64,000 bases of DNA. Source: Bog-950 sp046329495. Lineage in GTDB: Bacteria > Bacteroidota > Bacteroidia > Chitinophagales > LD1. Both the position numbers and the translations under genes were made by a program. Positions 46,066-54,738 of the stretch are shown here, piece after piece. The notes under the pieces were generated by a model. It did no database searches. It saw nothing but the letters and a program-made list of their open reading frames with translations, and had not been told where the DNA came from. The stretch is from assembly GCA_046329495.1 (NCBI GenBank), contig JAXLUO010000006.1, positions 62,001-126,000 of the forward strand. The letters are read 5' to 3'. The stretch's first letter is position 1. Every line of letters begins with the position of its first letter.

Positions 46066-47058
46066 GTTTACAGACTATGAAGTTAAGATAATTGGGGAAT
46101 TGAACTAATTGGACAAATTGAACGAATGGGAAGGAGTTTACTGTTTTCAGTCTACGGGTTTACAGTTGGGTAATTGGACGAATTGAACTAATTGGACGAA
46201 TTGAACGAATTGAACGAATGCTAAGGTTTAAACGGCTAAATGGTTAAAGGGGGTGAGCGGGGTGAGGCGCTCTAAATGGCGGGGGCATCCATCGGCAGGT
46301 TGGGCCGCGCTTCCCACTACCCTTCGACTCCGCTCAGGGTGACAAATCAGGAGGACCGCTGCGCAGGGCTGCGCTTCCCACTAACTCCCTAAAGGGAGAA
46401 GCGCTGCGCAGGGGCCAAGCTATTTCCCAAACAGACAGATCCCGGCCTGCGCCGGGATGACGTCGTTGCGGGGGTAGGTAATAGGGCTGCGGTGCCCATT
46501 GACTCCATAAAGGAAAAAGTGCAGTTCGATGCCGCGCTTCCCACTGACTCCCTAAAGGGAGAACCGCTACACCGGGGCAAACTTCCCACTACCCTTCGAC
46601 TCCGCTCAGGGTGACAAAATCTGGGAGTACCGTTGCGCAGTGCTCTGCTACCCACTGACTCCCTAAAGGGAGAACCGCTGCACAGGTGAATGAACACAGT
46701 TGAGTTTATTGATGGATTTATCAGCATAATGTAAGCATGGATGCTGATATTATGCTGAGGTTTGGCTGAGGTGTTAGCAGGAAATAAGCAGGTTGTTGGG
46801 TGTTTCATTGGATTGGTTTTTAATGGTTTAGGGTACGGATGCTGATTTTTGACTGAGGTTTTGGCGCTATATGGGCAAGGGTGTCAACCACCCCTGTCCT
46901 TCGACTATGCTCAGGATTTATTGCTGACGCTATTCTGTCCCCTCCTTATCAAGGCGGGGAAGTAACAGTCGCCTTGTGAGGCGACCGTATTACGGAGCAA
47001 GTTTCGCTGAAGTTTTAGCCTGTGCATGCGGGTTGGATAAGGTTTGCCATAAATGCAA
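46066..47058. repeat. Gene-free repeat region with extragenic palindromes
   Basis: No credible gene was found; long open frames here follow the repeats. The region contains low-complexity AATTGGACGAATTGAAC units (about 46090-46220), two copies of CCCTTCGACTCCGCTCAGGG (about 46320 and 46596), a CCCGGCCTGCGCCGGG hairpin (about 46440), and three copies of a CCCACTGACTCCCTAAAGGG-type block (about 46377, 46528 and 46650). The first two types are widespread bacterial extragenic palindromes. A GTTTAAACGG-A/T-rich motif near 46225 recurs on the far side of the terminase pair. Confidence 0.7.
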
Positions 47059-48429
47059 TTAACAGTTAACCCAATGTTCGGGCATTACGGGGCGGATGAC
47101 AGCGTTGACGAAGTAGCGCAGGGTATCGAGGAAATCGGCGCAGCGGTGGGCGTTGGAGCGATCTTTGATGATGCGCTTTTGGGCGTCCATTTCTACATAG
47201 GTGATGTCCTCAATCAGCGGTTTGCAGCGTTCGGGGTCGATGGTTACCGTCCAGCGCTTAAAGGCGGCGTTTACCAGCAGTTGGTTCGATTCAACCGGCG
47301 GGTTGGAGGTTGGCACCTGCAGGCGCATGAGCGACAAATTCATTTCGCGGATGATAATCTGGAAGTAGTTGAGATTATCCTGACTAAGCGCACTGCGCGA
47401 TGCACCCGTGGCATCGCCCGTAATTTTCCATTGTGCACGCGGATAGGATGCCTTCAGGCGTTCGCACATTTTCCAAATGTCGCTATTGGGCAGGCGGAAG
47501 CATTCAATAGCCTTAATACTGTAATCGCGGCAACTGTATTGAAACAGGGTGCAGGTAAGCGGGTTCACATTAAAATCGAAGGAAGCCCAGAGGATGTTTT
47601 CGCGGTCGTATACCGTTGGTTTTAAATGCAAGGCAGGATCGAAGGCCCATACAAACTTGCGGGTTTTATCGTCTACACCCCATTGGCCCAGCGCATATAC
47701 GCGGTGCTGGTTTTCATCGAGCTGCGCCAATGCTTCCAGCCCGGCCATATCCTGTTCGGTAATAAATAAGCGCCCTGTTGCATCGCAATTATCACGGTAG
47801 GTGAATTGCATAACCGACGCGCTGCTGTGGTATACGCTTTGCTCATCGCACACTTGTTTTTTAATCCAGTGGTTTTCACTAACGGGGTTTAGCACCAGTA
47901 TAAACTGCGTATCGGCAAAGCCGCGTGCGCGGCGCACAACTTCGGTAAAATCGTTGAGCGCAAACTCGCTGGCTTCCTCCATTACTACCCGACGGATGTT
48001 TACGATACTCTTGAGTTTTTCAGGATTATCAACACCACGGAAAATGAAACTTCGTCCGTTTGGTAAATAAGTAATGCGCCGGTTATCGCCGCTGAAACAA
48101 CAGCGGAATAGGTGCTGCAAATTGTATTGATAGATAAGGCCCACCAGCAGCTTAAAACAACTTTCGCGGTGCTGTGAGGCATACTTGCGTAAAAACAACG
48201 TATCGCCGTGGCCTTCCTGCATCAGTTGCAGCAACTCGCTTTGGTGCACGCTGTAACTTTTACCGCTCATGGCGCTGCCGTACACCACCATATACCGGCT
48301 GCTACAATTGTACACACGGTGGAACACGCCGGTGAACAGCGTATCCTGATGTTGGGAAAAATCGTAGGTGTATTCCTGTTTTTCAGCGCTTGGGCGGCGC
48401 GATGACAGTATGTTTCGCAGTAGTTGCAT
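47059..48429 (-). CDS. terL: Phage terminase large subunit (orphan)
   Basis: The product is 456 residues from the ATG at 48429. Large terminases cut and pump phage DNA into capsids. The ATPase has Walker A GSAMSGKS (residues 51-58) and Walker B VVMEEASEF (acidic pair 151-152). The RNase H-like nuclease has FDFNVNP (Asp285), GDATGASRS (Asp339) and ADFLDTLRY (Asp432), so both active sites look intact. It resembles PBSX-type terminases. It overlaps the small subunit gene by 47 bases. No portal, capsid, tail, integrase or other phage gene occurs in the 64 kb, so it is a remnant, a satellite piece, or a gene kept for another use. Confidence 0.88.
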   Translation of the reverse strand: MQLLRNILSSRRPSAEKQEYTYDFSQHQDTLFTGVFHRVYNCSSRYMVVYGSAMSGKSYSVHQSELLQLMQEGHGDTLFLRKYASQHRESCFKLLVGLIYQYNLQHLFRCCFSGDNRRITYLPNGRSFIFRGVDNPEKLKSIVNIRRVVMEEASEFALNDFTEVVRRARGFADTQFILVLNPVSENHWIKKQVCDEQSVYHSSASVMQFTYRDNCDATGRLFITEQDMAGLEALAQLDENQHRVYALGQWGVDDKTRKFVWAFDPALHLKPTVYDRENILWASFDFNVNPLTCTLFQYSCRDYSIKAIECFRLPNSDIWKMCERLKASYPRAQWKITGDATGASRSALSQDNLNYFQIIIREMNLSLMRLQVPTSNPPVESNQLLVNAAFKRWTVTIDPERCKPLIEDITYVEMDAQKRIIKDRSNAHRCADFLDTLRYFVNAVIRPVMPEHWVNC

Positions 48430-48826
48430 GTAAATCGGTTTTGGTGGGAAAACTGCCCATAAGGCGGAAGTATAAATCCAGCGCGCGTAATACATCGTGA
48501 TAAGCCGGCAGGGCTTCGGTATCGCCATCCAGCGTTGCGCGTCCGCGTATAATGTTGCTGAGGCGTTCTACAGCTTCAGCTTCGGTAACCATGTCGGCCC
48601 CCAGTTCGCGCCAAGCGGCATCGCGGCCCTCGCCCATAGCAATGGTGCGCTGCTCGGCCCGTTCGGCAATTTGCTTTACGTAGCGTTGGGCCAGGCGGTG
48701 TCCGTTGCTGGTGCAGGTGGCATCGGTTGCCTGCGCATTAATGGCTTGTCGGTAGGCTTCGGTTTGGGAGATGCCATCGGCAACAAGTTCAATGAATTTT
48801 TGGTGGTTGTGGGGGATGATTTCCAT
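48383..48826 (-). CDS. terS: Phage terminase small subunit (orphan)
   Basis: The product is 147 residues. The N-terminal half has a DNA-recognition pattern typical of terminase small subunits (NHQKFIELVADGISQTEAYRQAI, followed by SNGHRLAQRYVKQIAERAEQ), and the rest is helical with LSNIIRGRATLDGD. It would bind the packaging site and present it to the large subunit, whose gene overlaps its 3' end. The pairing and translational overlap suggest both were acquired together and remain co-expressed. The sequence upstream is a repeat region with no recognisable promoter. Confidence 0.8.
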   Translation of the reverse strand: MEIIPHNHQKFIELVADGISQTEAYRQAINAQATDATCTSNGHRLAQRYVKQIAERAEQRTIAMGEGRDAAWRELGADMVTEAEAVERLSNIIRGRATLDGDTEALPAYHDVLRALDLYFRLMGSFPTKTDLHATTAKHTVIAPPKR

Positions 48827-49380
48827 GAGCGTGTGTTTAAACGGTTAAAAGGTTAAAGGTTTAAAGGGGAACGAAGTTTTCGGTTTTCGGTTTACAGTTA
48901 GGGGATCAGTTTAGAGTTTAAAATTTCAAGTTTAAAGTTGGAGGCGGCGCAAGAAATGGCTAAAGGGCTAAAGGGGAACGAAGTTTTCAGTTTACGGTTT
49001 TCAGTTTACAGTTAGGGGATCAGTTTAAAGTTTAAAATTTCAAGTTTAAAGTTGGAAGCGGCGCTTAAGGGTAGGTACGCGCCGGTGGGTTAGGGCGTTA
49101 ACCAGCTATGCAATAGTTAAGCTATTGCTGTTCCCTGCTTATTAGGGCGGGGGAAAATAAGCAGTCGGTACGCTCCTATTGTGTAAGGCTTTGTGTTTTA
49201 GGTTAGGTGTTGCTTTGTGTTGGAAGTGGCCTTTGGTGGCCGGGGCTTCCCAGTGTTTTAGTGTTGTACCGTTTTATCGGCACCAGTGGAAATGGCTATT
49301 TCCGGATGTAAAGATAGTAATTTTAGTGTTTTGTTTCTTTTTTGGGTAGAATTATTTTGTTAAAAGGGGATTATTTTTTG
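48827..49380. repeat. Repeat-rich intergenic region upstream of the terminase pair
   Basis: No gene is visible. Two imperfect ~90-base direct copies (48863-48950 and 48970-49064) share AAAGGGGAACGAAGTTTTC, a TTTACAGTTAGGGGATCAG segment and TTTCAAGTTTAAAGTTGG. Short hairpins follow: GCAATAG/CTATTGC (about 49110-49128) and GGAAAT/ATTTCC (about 49288-49303). A CCCTGCTTATTAGGGCGGG block near 49135 resembles one near 46950 on the other side of the terminase genes. Confidence 0.65.
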
Positions 49381-51004
49381 TACCCGGAGGTTGAAACCTC
49401 CTGCTTGCGTGAGAAGTGGAAATTTTTCTGTTGTAGGGCTGAAGCCCATGGAATACAGGAAATCGTTTCTTAAAGGAATTATTATTTACACCCGGAGGTT
49501 GAAACCTCCTGCTTGGTGAGAAACGGAAATTTTTCTGTTGTAGGGCTGAAGCCCATGGAATACAGGAAATCGTTTCTTAAAGGAATTATTATTTACACTC
49601 GGAGGTTGAAACCTCCTGCTTGGTGAAAAGCGGAAGTTCTCTGTGCAGGGCTGAAGCCCATGGAGTACAGGCGTTCGTTTCTTAAAGGAATTATTCTTTG
49701 TACCCGGAGGTTAAAACCTCCTGCTTGGTGAGAAACGGAAATTTGCTGTTGTAGGACTGAAGTCCATGGAATACAGGCATTCGTTTCTTAAAGGAATTAT
49801 TCTTTACACCCGGAGGTTTAAACCTCCTGCTTGCGTGAGAAGTGGAAATTTTTCTGTTGTAGGGCTGAAGCCCATGGAGTACAGGCGTTCGTTTCTTAAA
49901 GGCATTATTCTTTACACCCGGAGGTTTAAACCTCCTGCTTGCGTGAAAAGCGGAATTTTTCAGTTGTAGGGCTGAAGCCCAAAGGGGTCGTCTTGATTAT
50001 GAATTTTGCGTAGATTTATCAAAAATCCGCCATGTCTTTTGTTCGCAATTGGATTCATTTGGTTTTCAGCACAAAAGGACGTATGCCATTGTTGGTTTCG
50101 GCCATTCGTCAAACAGTTTTTCAGCATATCCGCAAACAGGGGTTAGCTAACGGTATTCAAATGGATTTTGTTAATGGCTATTATGACCACATCCATTGTC
50201 TGTTTATGTTGCCTTCTACTATGCCATTGTCAAAAGCTGTTCAGTTGTTGAAGGGCGAATCTTCGCGTTGGATCAATCAGGATGGTCTAACAGCTGAGCC
50301 TTTTGAATGGCAGGATGAGTACTATGCGGAGTCAATTGGAGTAAATGACGTGGAAAGAGTGCGGGCTTATATCAAAAATCAGGAAGATCATCATAAAAAT
50401 ATATCATTTGAGTCGGAGATAGAACGAAATGGCTATTTCAAAGAGAGCGGGAAGAAGATTACGGATTGAAATATCAATACAAGCATTCGTTTCTTAAAGG
50501 AATTATTCTTAATACCCGGAGGTTGAAACCTCCTACTTTGTGAGAAGCGGAATTTTTCTGTTTTAGGGCTGAAGCCCATGGAATACAGGCATTCACTTCT
50601 TGATAGGAATTATTCTTTACACCCGGAGGTTGAAACCTCCTGCTTAGTGAGAAGCGGAATTTTTCTGTTGTAGGGCTGAAGCCCATGGAATACAGGCGTT
50701 CGTTTCTTGATGGGAATTATACTTTGTACCCGGAGGTTGAAACCTACTGCTTGGTGAAAAGCGGAATTTTTCTGTTGTAGGGCTGAAGCCCATGGAATAC
50801 AGGCGTTCGTTTCTTAAAGGAATTATTCTTTATACCCGGAGGTTAAAGCCTACTGCTTGGTGAGAAGCGGAATTTTTCTGTTTTAGGGCTGAAGCCCATG
50901 GAATACAGGAAATCGTTTCTTGATGGAATTTATTCTTAATACCCGGAGGTTGAAACCTCCTACTTTGTGAGAAGCGGAATTTTTCTGTTTTAGGGCTGAA
51001 GCCC
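49381..51004. repeat. Eleven-unit ~107-bp repeat array split by a transposase gene
   Basis: Eleven units start near 49383, 49491, 49598, 49703, 49809, 49917, 50515, 50622, 50729, 50835 and 50942, spacing 105-108 bases. Each holds two palindromes: CGGAGGTTGAAACCTCC at the left and AGGGCTGAAGCCC about 40 bases later, joined by conserved spacers (CTGCTTGGTGAGAAGCGGAA; CATGGAATACAGG; CGTTTCTTAAAGGAATTATT). Six units precede and five follow the RAYT gene, whose region replaces the spacer after the second palindrome of unit six. Some units carry changes that weaken the first hairpin (AACCTACT). Confidence 0.9.
50032..50469 (+). CDS. IS200-like REP-associated tyrosine transposase (RAYT)
   Basis: The product is 145 residues, a Y1/HUH transposase of the IS200/IS605-TnpA_REP group. 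The HUH motif is HIH (residues 53-55, in YDHIHCLF) and the likely nucleophile is Tyr113 (RAYIKNQEDHH). The N-terminus (VRNWIHLVFSTKGRMPLL) is typical. These single-strand transposases act on palindromes next to GT-rich tetranucleotides; domesticated versions are linked to spreading of extragenic palindromes. Here it sits inside an array of palindrome-bearing repeats, its probable targets or products. There is no accompanying tnpB. Confidence 0.9.
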   Translation: MSFVRNWIHLVFSTKGRMPLLVSAIRQTVFQHIRKQGLANGIQMDFVNGYYDHIHCLFMLPSTMPLSKAVQLLKGESSRWINQDGLTAEPFEWQDEYYAESIGVNDVERVRAYIKNQEDHHKNISFESEIERNGYFKESGKKITD

Positions 51005-51457
51005 AATTTTTTGAGTGAGTGCAGCCTTTGTGTAAGATAATTTCGGTTTGTATTTACGGCTTCAGCCGCATTAAACAGATAATTTTCCGCTTATCACCCG
51101 CAGCCATTGTCTTTTAAGCTTTGGCTGCTGAGGTTTATGCTCGACCAGCGCTCTATAGATCAATGGGCGCCACCCTTAAATCATAATTCATCATAACCAT
51201 CCGTGTTCATCAGCGTTCCGTTTCACCAGCTTCGCTACCCACTGACTCCCTAAAGGGAGGACCGCCACGCAAAGGCAAAGGGCCTCACAAATCAGCATTC
51301 TAAAATCTAAAATCATAAATCATCATAACCATCCGTGTTTATCAGCGTTCCGTTTCGCCGGCTCTGCTACCCACTACCCTTCGTTTCATAAACCGATGAG
51401 CAGGATTAGCCCCCATTTATGCCCTCAGTAGTTTATATTCGCGGCCAAGTAGAACGT
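51005..51457. repeat. Gene-free region with dispersed repeats
   Basis: Two direct copies of an ATCATAACCATCCGTGTT[C/T]ATCAGCGTTCCGTTTC-type block lie at about 51190-51227 and 51322-51358. The first is followed by a CCCACTGACTCCCTAAAGGG block and the second by CCCACTACCCTTCG, the same elements as near 46.3-46.7 kb. No gene is seen before the nucleotidyltransferase start. Confidence 0.6.
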
Positions 51458-52468
51458 ATGCAAGCTATAATACCCGTAGCCGGGGCCGGAACACGCCTGC
51501 GGCCTTTAACTTATACCCAGCCCAAGGTGCTTATTTCGGTGGCAGGTAAACCTATCCTGTCGTTTATTATTGATGAACTGGTAGAAAACGGGGTTTCCGA
51601 GTTTGTGTTTGTGATTGGTTACCTGGGCGAAAAGATCAAGGAGTTTGTTGACAAAACGTACCCGAACCTGAACATCCGCTTTGTAAATCAGGAGAACCGC
51701 GAAGGTTTGGGGCATGCCATCTGGTGCGCCCGCGAGGTAATTGATTTGAATAAAGATCTGATCATACACCTGGGTGATACGATTGTAGATATTGATTTGA
51801 AGAAAGTGTTAGAAAGCAACCATAGCACCTTGTGTGTAAAAAAGGTGGAAGACCCCCGCGCGTTTGGTGTGGCTGAAATTGACAGCGAGGGCTGGATTAA
51901 AGCCGTGGTGGAGAAGCCCTCCATACCCAAAAGCAATATGGCGCTGGTGGGTTTGTATTACATACACGAAACGCGGGCACTGTTTGATGCGCTGGAGTAC
52001 AACATCGCCCAAAACAAACGCAACAACAACGAGTTTTACTTAACCGATGCCTTGCAGAAGATGATTACCGACGGCGTGCGTTTCCGCAGTTATAAGGTAG
52101 ATAACTGGCACGATGTAGGTAAGAAGGACATACTGCTTGAAACCAATGCGCTGCTGTTGCGCAAGCTGGGCGAAAAGGGTTTAAATGCCGGTAATTGCGA
52201 AGGATCGATTATAGTGCCGCCGGTGAATATTGCACCCGGGGCGCGTATCCGTAATTCTATAATAGGGCCTAATGTGTCGGTGGGTGAGAATACGGAGATC
52301 AATTATTCGATCATCAAAAACTCGATTGTAGGTTCGTTTAGCCGATTAGAGCATGTGGTATTACACAGTTCGCTGATTGGTAGTGATAGTTGTATTACAG
52401 GTTTAAGCCAGAGCCTGAACATTGGTGATAACACCGAGATTGACCTGCGCGGCGAACAGGGATTTTAA
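51458..52468 (+). CDS. Sugar-phosphate nucleotidyltransferase with left-handed beta-helix tail
   Basis: The product is 336 residues from the ATG at 51458; an in-frame ATG at 51419 would add residues before the invariant N-terminus. The nucleotidyltransferase motif MQAIIPVAGAGTRLRPLTYTQPKVL, plus IIHLGDTI and VEKPSIPKSNMALVGLYY, place it with glucose-1-phosphate thymidylyl/uridylyltransferase-like enzymes that make NDP-sugars. The C-terminal ~90 residues contain hexapeptide-type repeats (GARIRNSIIGPNVSVGENTEINYSII) of a left-handed beta helix. Sugar and nucleotide cannot be assigned. It is followed by the flavoprotein and serA genes with gaps of 15 and 24 bases. Confidence 0.85.
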   Translation: MQAIIPVAGAGTRLRPLTYTQPKVLISVAGKPILSFIIDELVENGVSEFVFVIGYLGEKIKEFVDKTYPNLNIRFVNQENREGLGHAIWCAREVIDLNKDLIIHLGDTIVDIDLKKVLESNHSTLCVKKVEDPRAFGVAEIDSEGWIKAVVEKPSIPKSNMALVGLYYIHETRALFDALEYNIAQNKRNNNEFYLTDALQKMITDGVRFRSYKVDNWHDVGKKDILLETNALLLRKLGEKGLNAGNCEGSIIVPPVNIAPGARIRNSIIGPNVSVGENTEINYSIIKNSIVGSFSRLEHVVLHSSLIGSDSCITGLSQSLNIGDNTEIDLRGEQGF

Positions 52469-52483
52469 TTTTAGATTTTACCG

Positions 52484-53425
52484 ATGGAGAATAGAATTAC
52501 AAAGCTTTTTAATATTGAATATCCCATTATACAAGCGGGTATGATTTGGTGCAGCGATTGGCATTTGGCCAGCGCGGTAAGCAAGGCCGGTGGCCTGGGT
52601 TTGATTGGTGCAGGCAGTATGTACCCCGATATTTTGCGCGAAAACATCCGCAAAGCGAAAGCCGCCACCGATAAGCCTTTTGGCGTAAACGTGCCCTTGT
52701 TGTATCCGGATATTGATAAGCATATGTCCATAATTATTGAGGAGGGTGTTAAGGTTGTTTTTACCAGCGCCGGCAACCCTAAAACATGGACGAAGCATTT
52801 ACAGGAAAAAGGCATTAAGGTGGTGCATGTAACCGCCAGCAGCAAGTTTGCCAAAAAGAGCGAAGAGGCAGGTTGCGATGCCGTAGTATGCGAAGGTTTT
52901 GAAGCCGGTGGGCATAACGGCCGCGAGGAAACCACCACGTTTGTATTGATACCGCAGGTGCGTGCAGCAACCAGCTTGCCGTTGATTGCCGCAGGTGGTA
53001 TTGCCACCGGTAAAGGCATGCTGGCCGCTATGGTGTTGGGTGCTGAAGGTGTGCAGATAGGCACCCGCTTTGCTGCCAGTGCTGAGTCGAGCGCGCATGA
53101 GAATTTTAAGCAGGCGATAATAGGTTTGAACGAAGGCGACACCATGCTGAGCATGAAGAAACTGGTACCTGTGCGTTTGATAAAAAATGAGTTTCAGAAA
53201 CGTGTGCAGGAGGCAGAGGACCGCGGTGCCAAGCCTGAGGAGTTAGCAGAAATATTAGGTCGCGCACGTGCTAAAAAAGGCATGTTTGAAGGCGATATGA
53301 CAGAAGGAGAACTGGAGATTGGTCAGGTGGCTTCGCTGATACGGGAGGTGAAACCAGCCGGCGAAATTGTACAGGAGATTTGGAGTGAGTTTGTAGCGGC
53401 GAAAGAAGCGGTGAAAGGTTTGTAA
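52484..53425 (+). CDS. Nitronate monooxygenase family FMN oxidoreductase
   Basis: The product is 313 residues with a TIM-barrel FMN-enzyme pattern: ITKLFNIEYPIIQAGMI at the N-terminus, SKAGGLGLIGAGSM, VFTSAGNPKTWTKHLQEKG, DAVVCEGFEAGGHNGR (the His of the family motif), AAGGIATGKGMLAAMVLGAEGVQIGTRF. The family includes 2-nitropropane dioxygenases and FabK-type enoyl-ACP reductases, so the exact reaction is open. It lies between the nucleotidyltransferase and serA on the same strand, with no clear metabolic link. Confidence 0.85.
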   Translation: MENRITKLFNIEYPIIQAGMIWCSDWHLASAVSKAGGLGLIGAGSMYPDILRENIRKAKAATDKPFGVNVPLLYPDIDKHMSIIIEEGVKVVFTSAGNPKTWTKHLQEKGIKVVHVTASSKFAKKSEEAGCDAVVCEGFEAGGHNGREETTTFVLIPQVRAATSLPLIAAGGIATGKGMLAAMVLGAEGVQIGTRFAASAESSAHENFKQAIIGLNEGDTMLSMKKLVPVRLIKNEFQKRVQEAEDRGAKPEELAEILGRARAKKGMFEGDMTEGELEIGQVASLIREVKPAGEIVQEIWSEFVAAKEAVKGL

Positions 53426-53449
53426 AACAGGAAAGAATAATTGCATATA

Positions 53450-54685
53450 ATGAGTAAAGGAGCAACGAGCTACCCGAAGGATAAGATCAAGATTTTATTG
53501 CTGGAAAATATCAGCGATGTTTCGGTAGAAGAATTTAAAGAGGCAGGTTACAGCAATGTAGAAAAATTGAGCGGTGCGCTGGACGAAGCCGCCCTTGCCC
53601 AGAAGATAAAGGATGTACACCTGCTGGGCATCCGTAGTAAAACCATGATTACCCCTAAGGTGTTAGCCAAAGCCAATAAACTGCTTTCGATAGGTTGTTA
53701 TTGCATTGGTGTTAACCAGGTGAATATGCAGGCCGCTGTGCAGCAAGGCGTGGCTGTGTTTAATGCACCGCACGCCAATACCCGCAGCGTTGCCGAGTTG
53801 GTAATTGGTTTATCGATTATGCTTATACGCCGCATACCCGATAAAAACAAGGCTGCCCATGAAGGTATCTGGCAAAAGGATGCAAAGGGCAGCTACGAGT
53901 TGCGTGGTAAAACAATCGGTTTGGTGGGTTACGGTAACATCGGCTCGCAGGTTAGTGTAATGGCTGAAGCGTTGGGTATGGATGTGTTGTATTACGACAT
54001 TGAGCCCAAACTGCCCCACGGCAATGCCAAGCAGGTGCGCAGTTTAAAGGAGTTGCTGCGCCGTTCGAATATTGTTTCGCTGCACGTGCCCAGCGATGCG
54101 GGCACCCGCGATATGATCAACGCTGAGACTCTGGCGTATATGAAGAAGGGCAGCTTGCTTATAAATTACAGCCGAGGCGATGTGGTGGATTTAGAGGCGT
54201 TGCGCAATGCGCTGGTGAGCGGTCAGTTAGCCGGTGCGGCGGTGGATGTGTTCCCCGAAGAGCCGGAAAAGAACGGGGCTAAATTTCAGACTGTATTACA
54301 GGGTTTGCCGAATGTAATTTTAACACCGCATATTGGTGGCAGCACCGAAGAGGCTCAGATGAACATAGGCCTGGATGTAACAGCCAAGATGTTGAACTTT
54401 TTAGAGAAGGGGATGACCACGGGTTCGCACTCGGTGCCTGCGCTTAACTTACCGATGCAGGCTAAAACGCACCGCATATTGCACATACACAAAAACATAC
54501 CGGGTGTGTTGGGCGAAATAAACTCACGCCTATCTACACATAACATCAATATATTAGGACAGTATCTGAAAACCAATGATGAGATTGGTTACGTGGTACT
54601 GGACGTTGACAGCAAGTTGAGCAAGGAGGCATTTGCCTTACTGAAGAGCGCGAAAGGCACTATTAAGAGCCGCTTGCTTTATTAA
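53450..54685 (+). CDS. serA: D-3-phosphoglycerate dehydrogenase
   Basis: SerA oxidises 3-phosphoglycerate to 3-phosphohydroxypyruvate, the first step of serine synthesis. The product is 411 residues from the ATG at 53450. The NAD-binding domain has LVGYGNIGSQVSVMAEALGM, the catalytic regions ADLE-type SLHVPSDAGTRDM, NYSRGDVVDLEAL and LTPHIGGSTEEAQ (catalytic His). A C-terminal ACT regulatory domain (about 335-410; RILHIHKNIPGVLGEINSRLS) suggests serine feedback, as in E. coli SerA. The in-frame TTG at 53441 was rejected in favour of ATG. A terminator follows. Confidence 0.95.
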   Translation: MSKGATSYPKDKIKILLLENISDVSVEEFKEAGYSNVEKLSGALDEAALAQKIKDVHLLGIRSKTMITPKVLAKANKLLSIGCYCIGVNQVNMQAAVQQGVAVFNAPHANTRSVAELVIGLSIMLIRRIPDKNKAAHEGIWQKDAKGSYELRGKTIGLVGYGNIGSQVSVMAEALGMDVLYYDIEPKLPHGNAKQVRSLKELLRRSNIVSLHVPSDAGTRDMINAETLAYMKKGSLLINYSRGDVVDLEALRNALVSGQLAGAAVDVFPEEPEKNGAKFQTVLQGLPNVILTPHIGGSTEEAQMNIGLDVTAKMLNFLEKGMTTGSHSVPALNLPMQAKTHRILHIHKNIPGVLGEINSRLSTHNINILGQYLKTNDEIGYVVLDVDSKLSKEAFALLKSAKGTIKSRLLY

Positions 54686-54708
54686 TACATTCAGTTTCAG
54701 AAAACAAG

Positions 54709-54738
54709 AAAAACCCGTCCTGTATTGGCGGGTTTTTT
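54709..54738 (+). terminator. Intrinsic terminator of the serA operon
   Basis: AAACCCG (54711-54717) / CGGGTTT (54729-54735), with a short loop, is followed by TTTTTT. It lies 24 bases past serA. Confidence 0.85.

Noticed and set aside
46389..46808. A 139-residue open frame on the minus strand in the repeat region
   Set aside because: Its sequence is a translation of the extragenic palindromes (repeated PFRESVGS-like stretches), with no domain and no promoter.
47053..47625. Plus-strand 190-residue open frame opposite the terminase
   Set aside because: It is antisense to the large terminase, which has complete ATPase and nuclease motifs.
49766..49969. Plus-strand open frame inside the 107-bp array
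   Set aside because: It only reads through two repeat units and repeats FLKGIILYTRRFKPPAC; no start signal or protein family.
49381..51004. CRISPR array
   Set aside because: Spacing is regular but units are about 107 bases with conserved interiors; there are no unique spacers and no cas genes.
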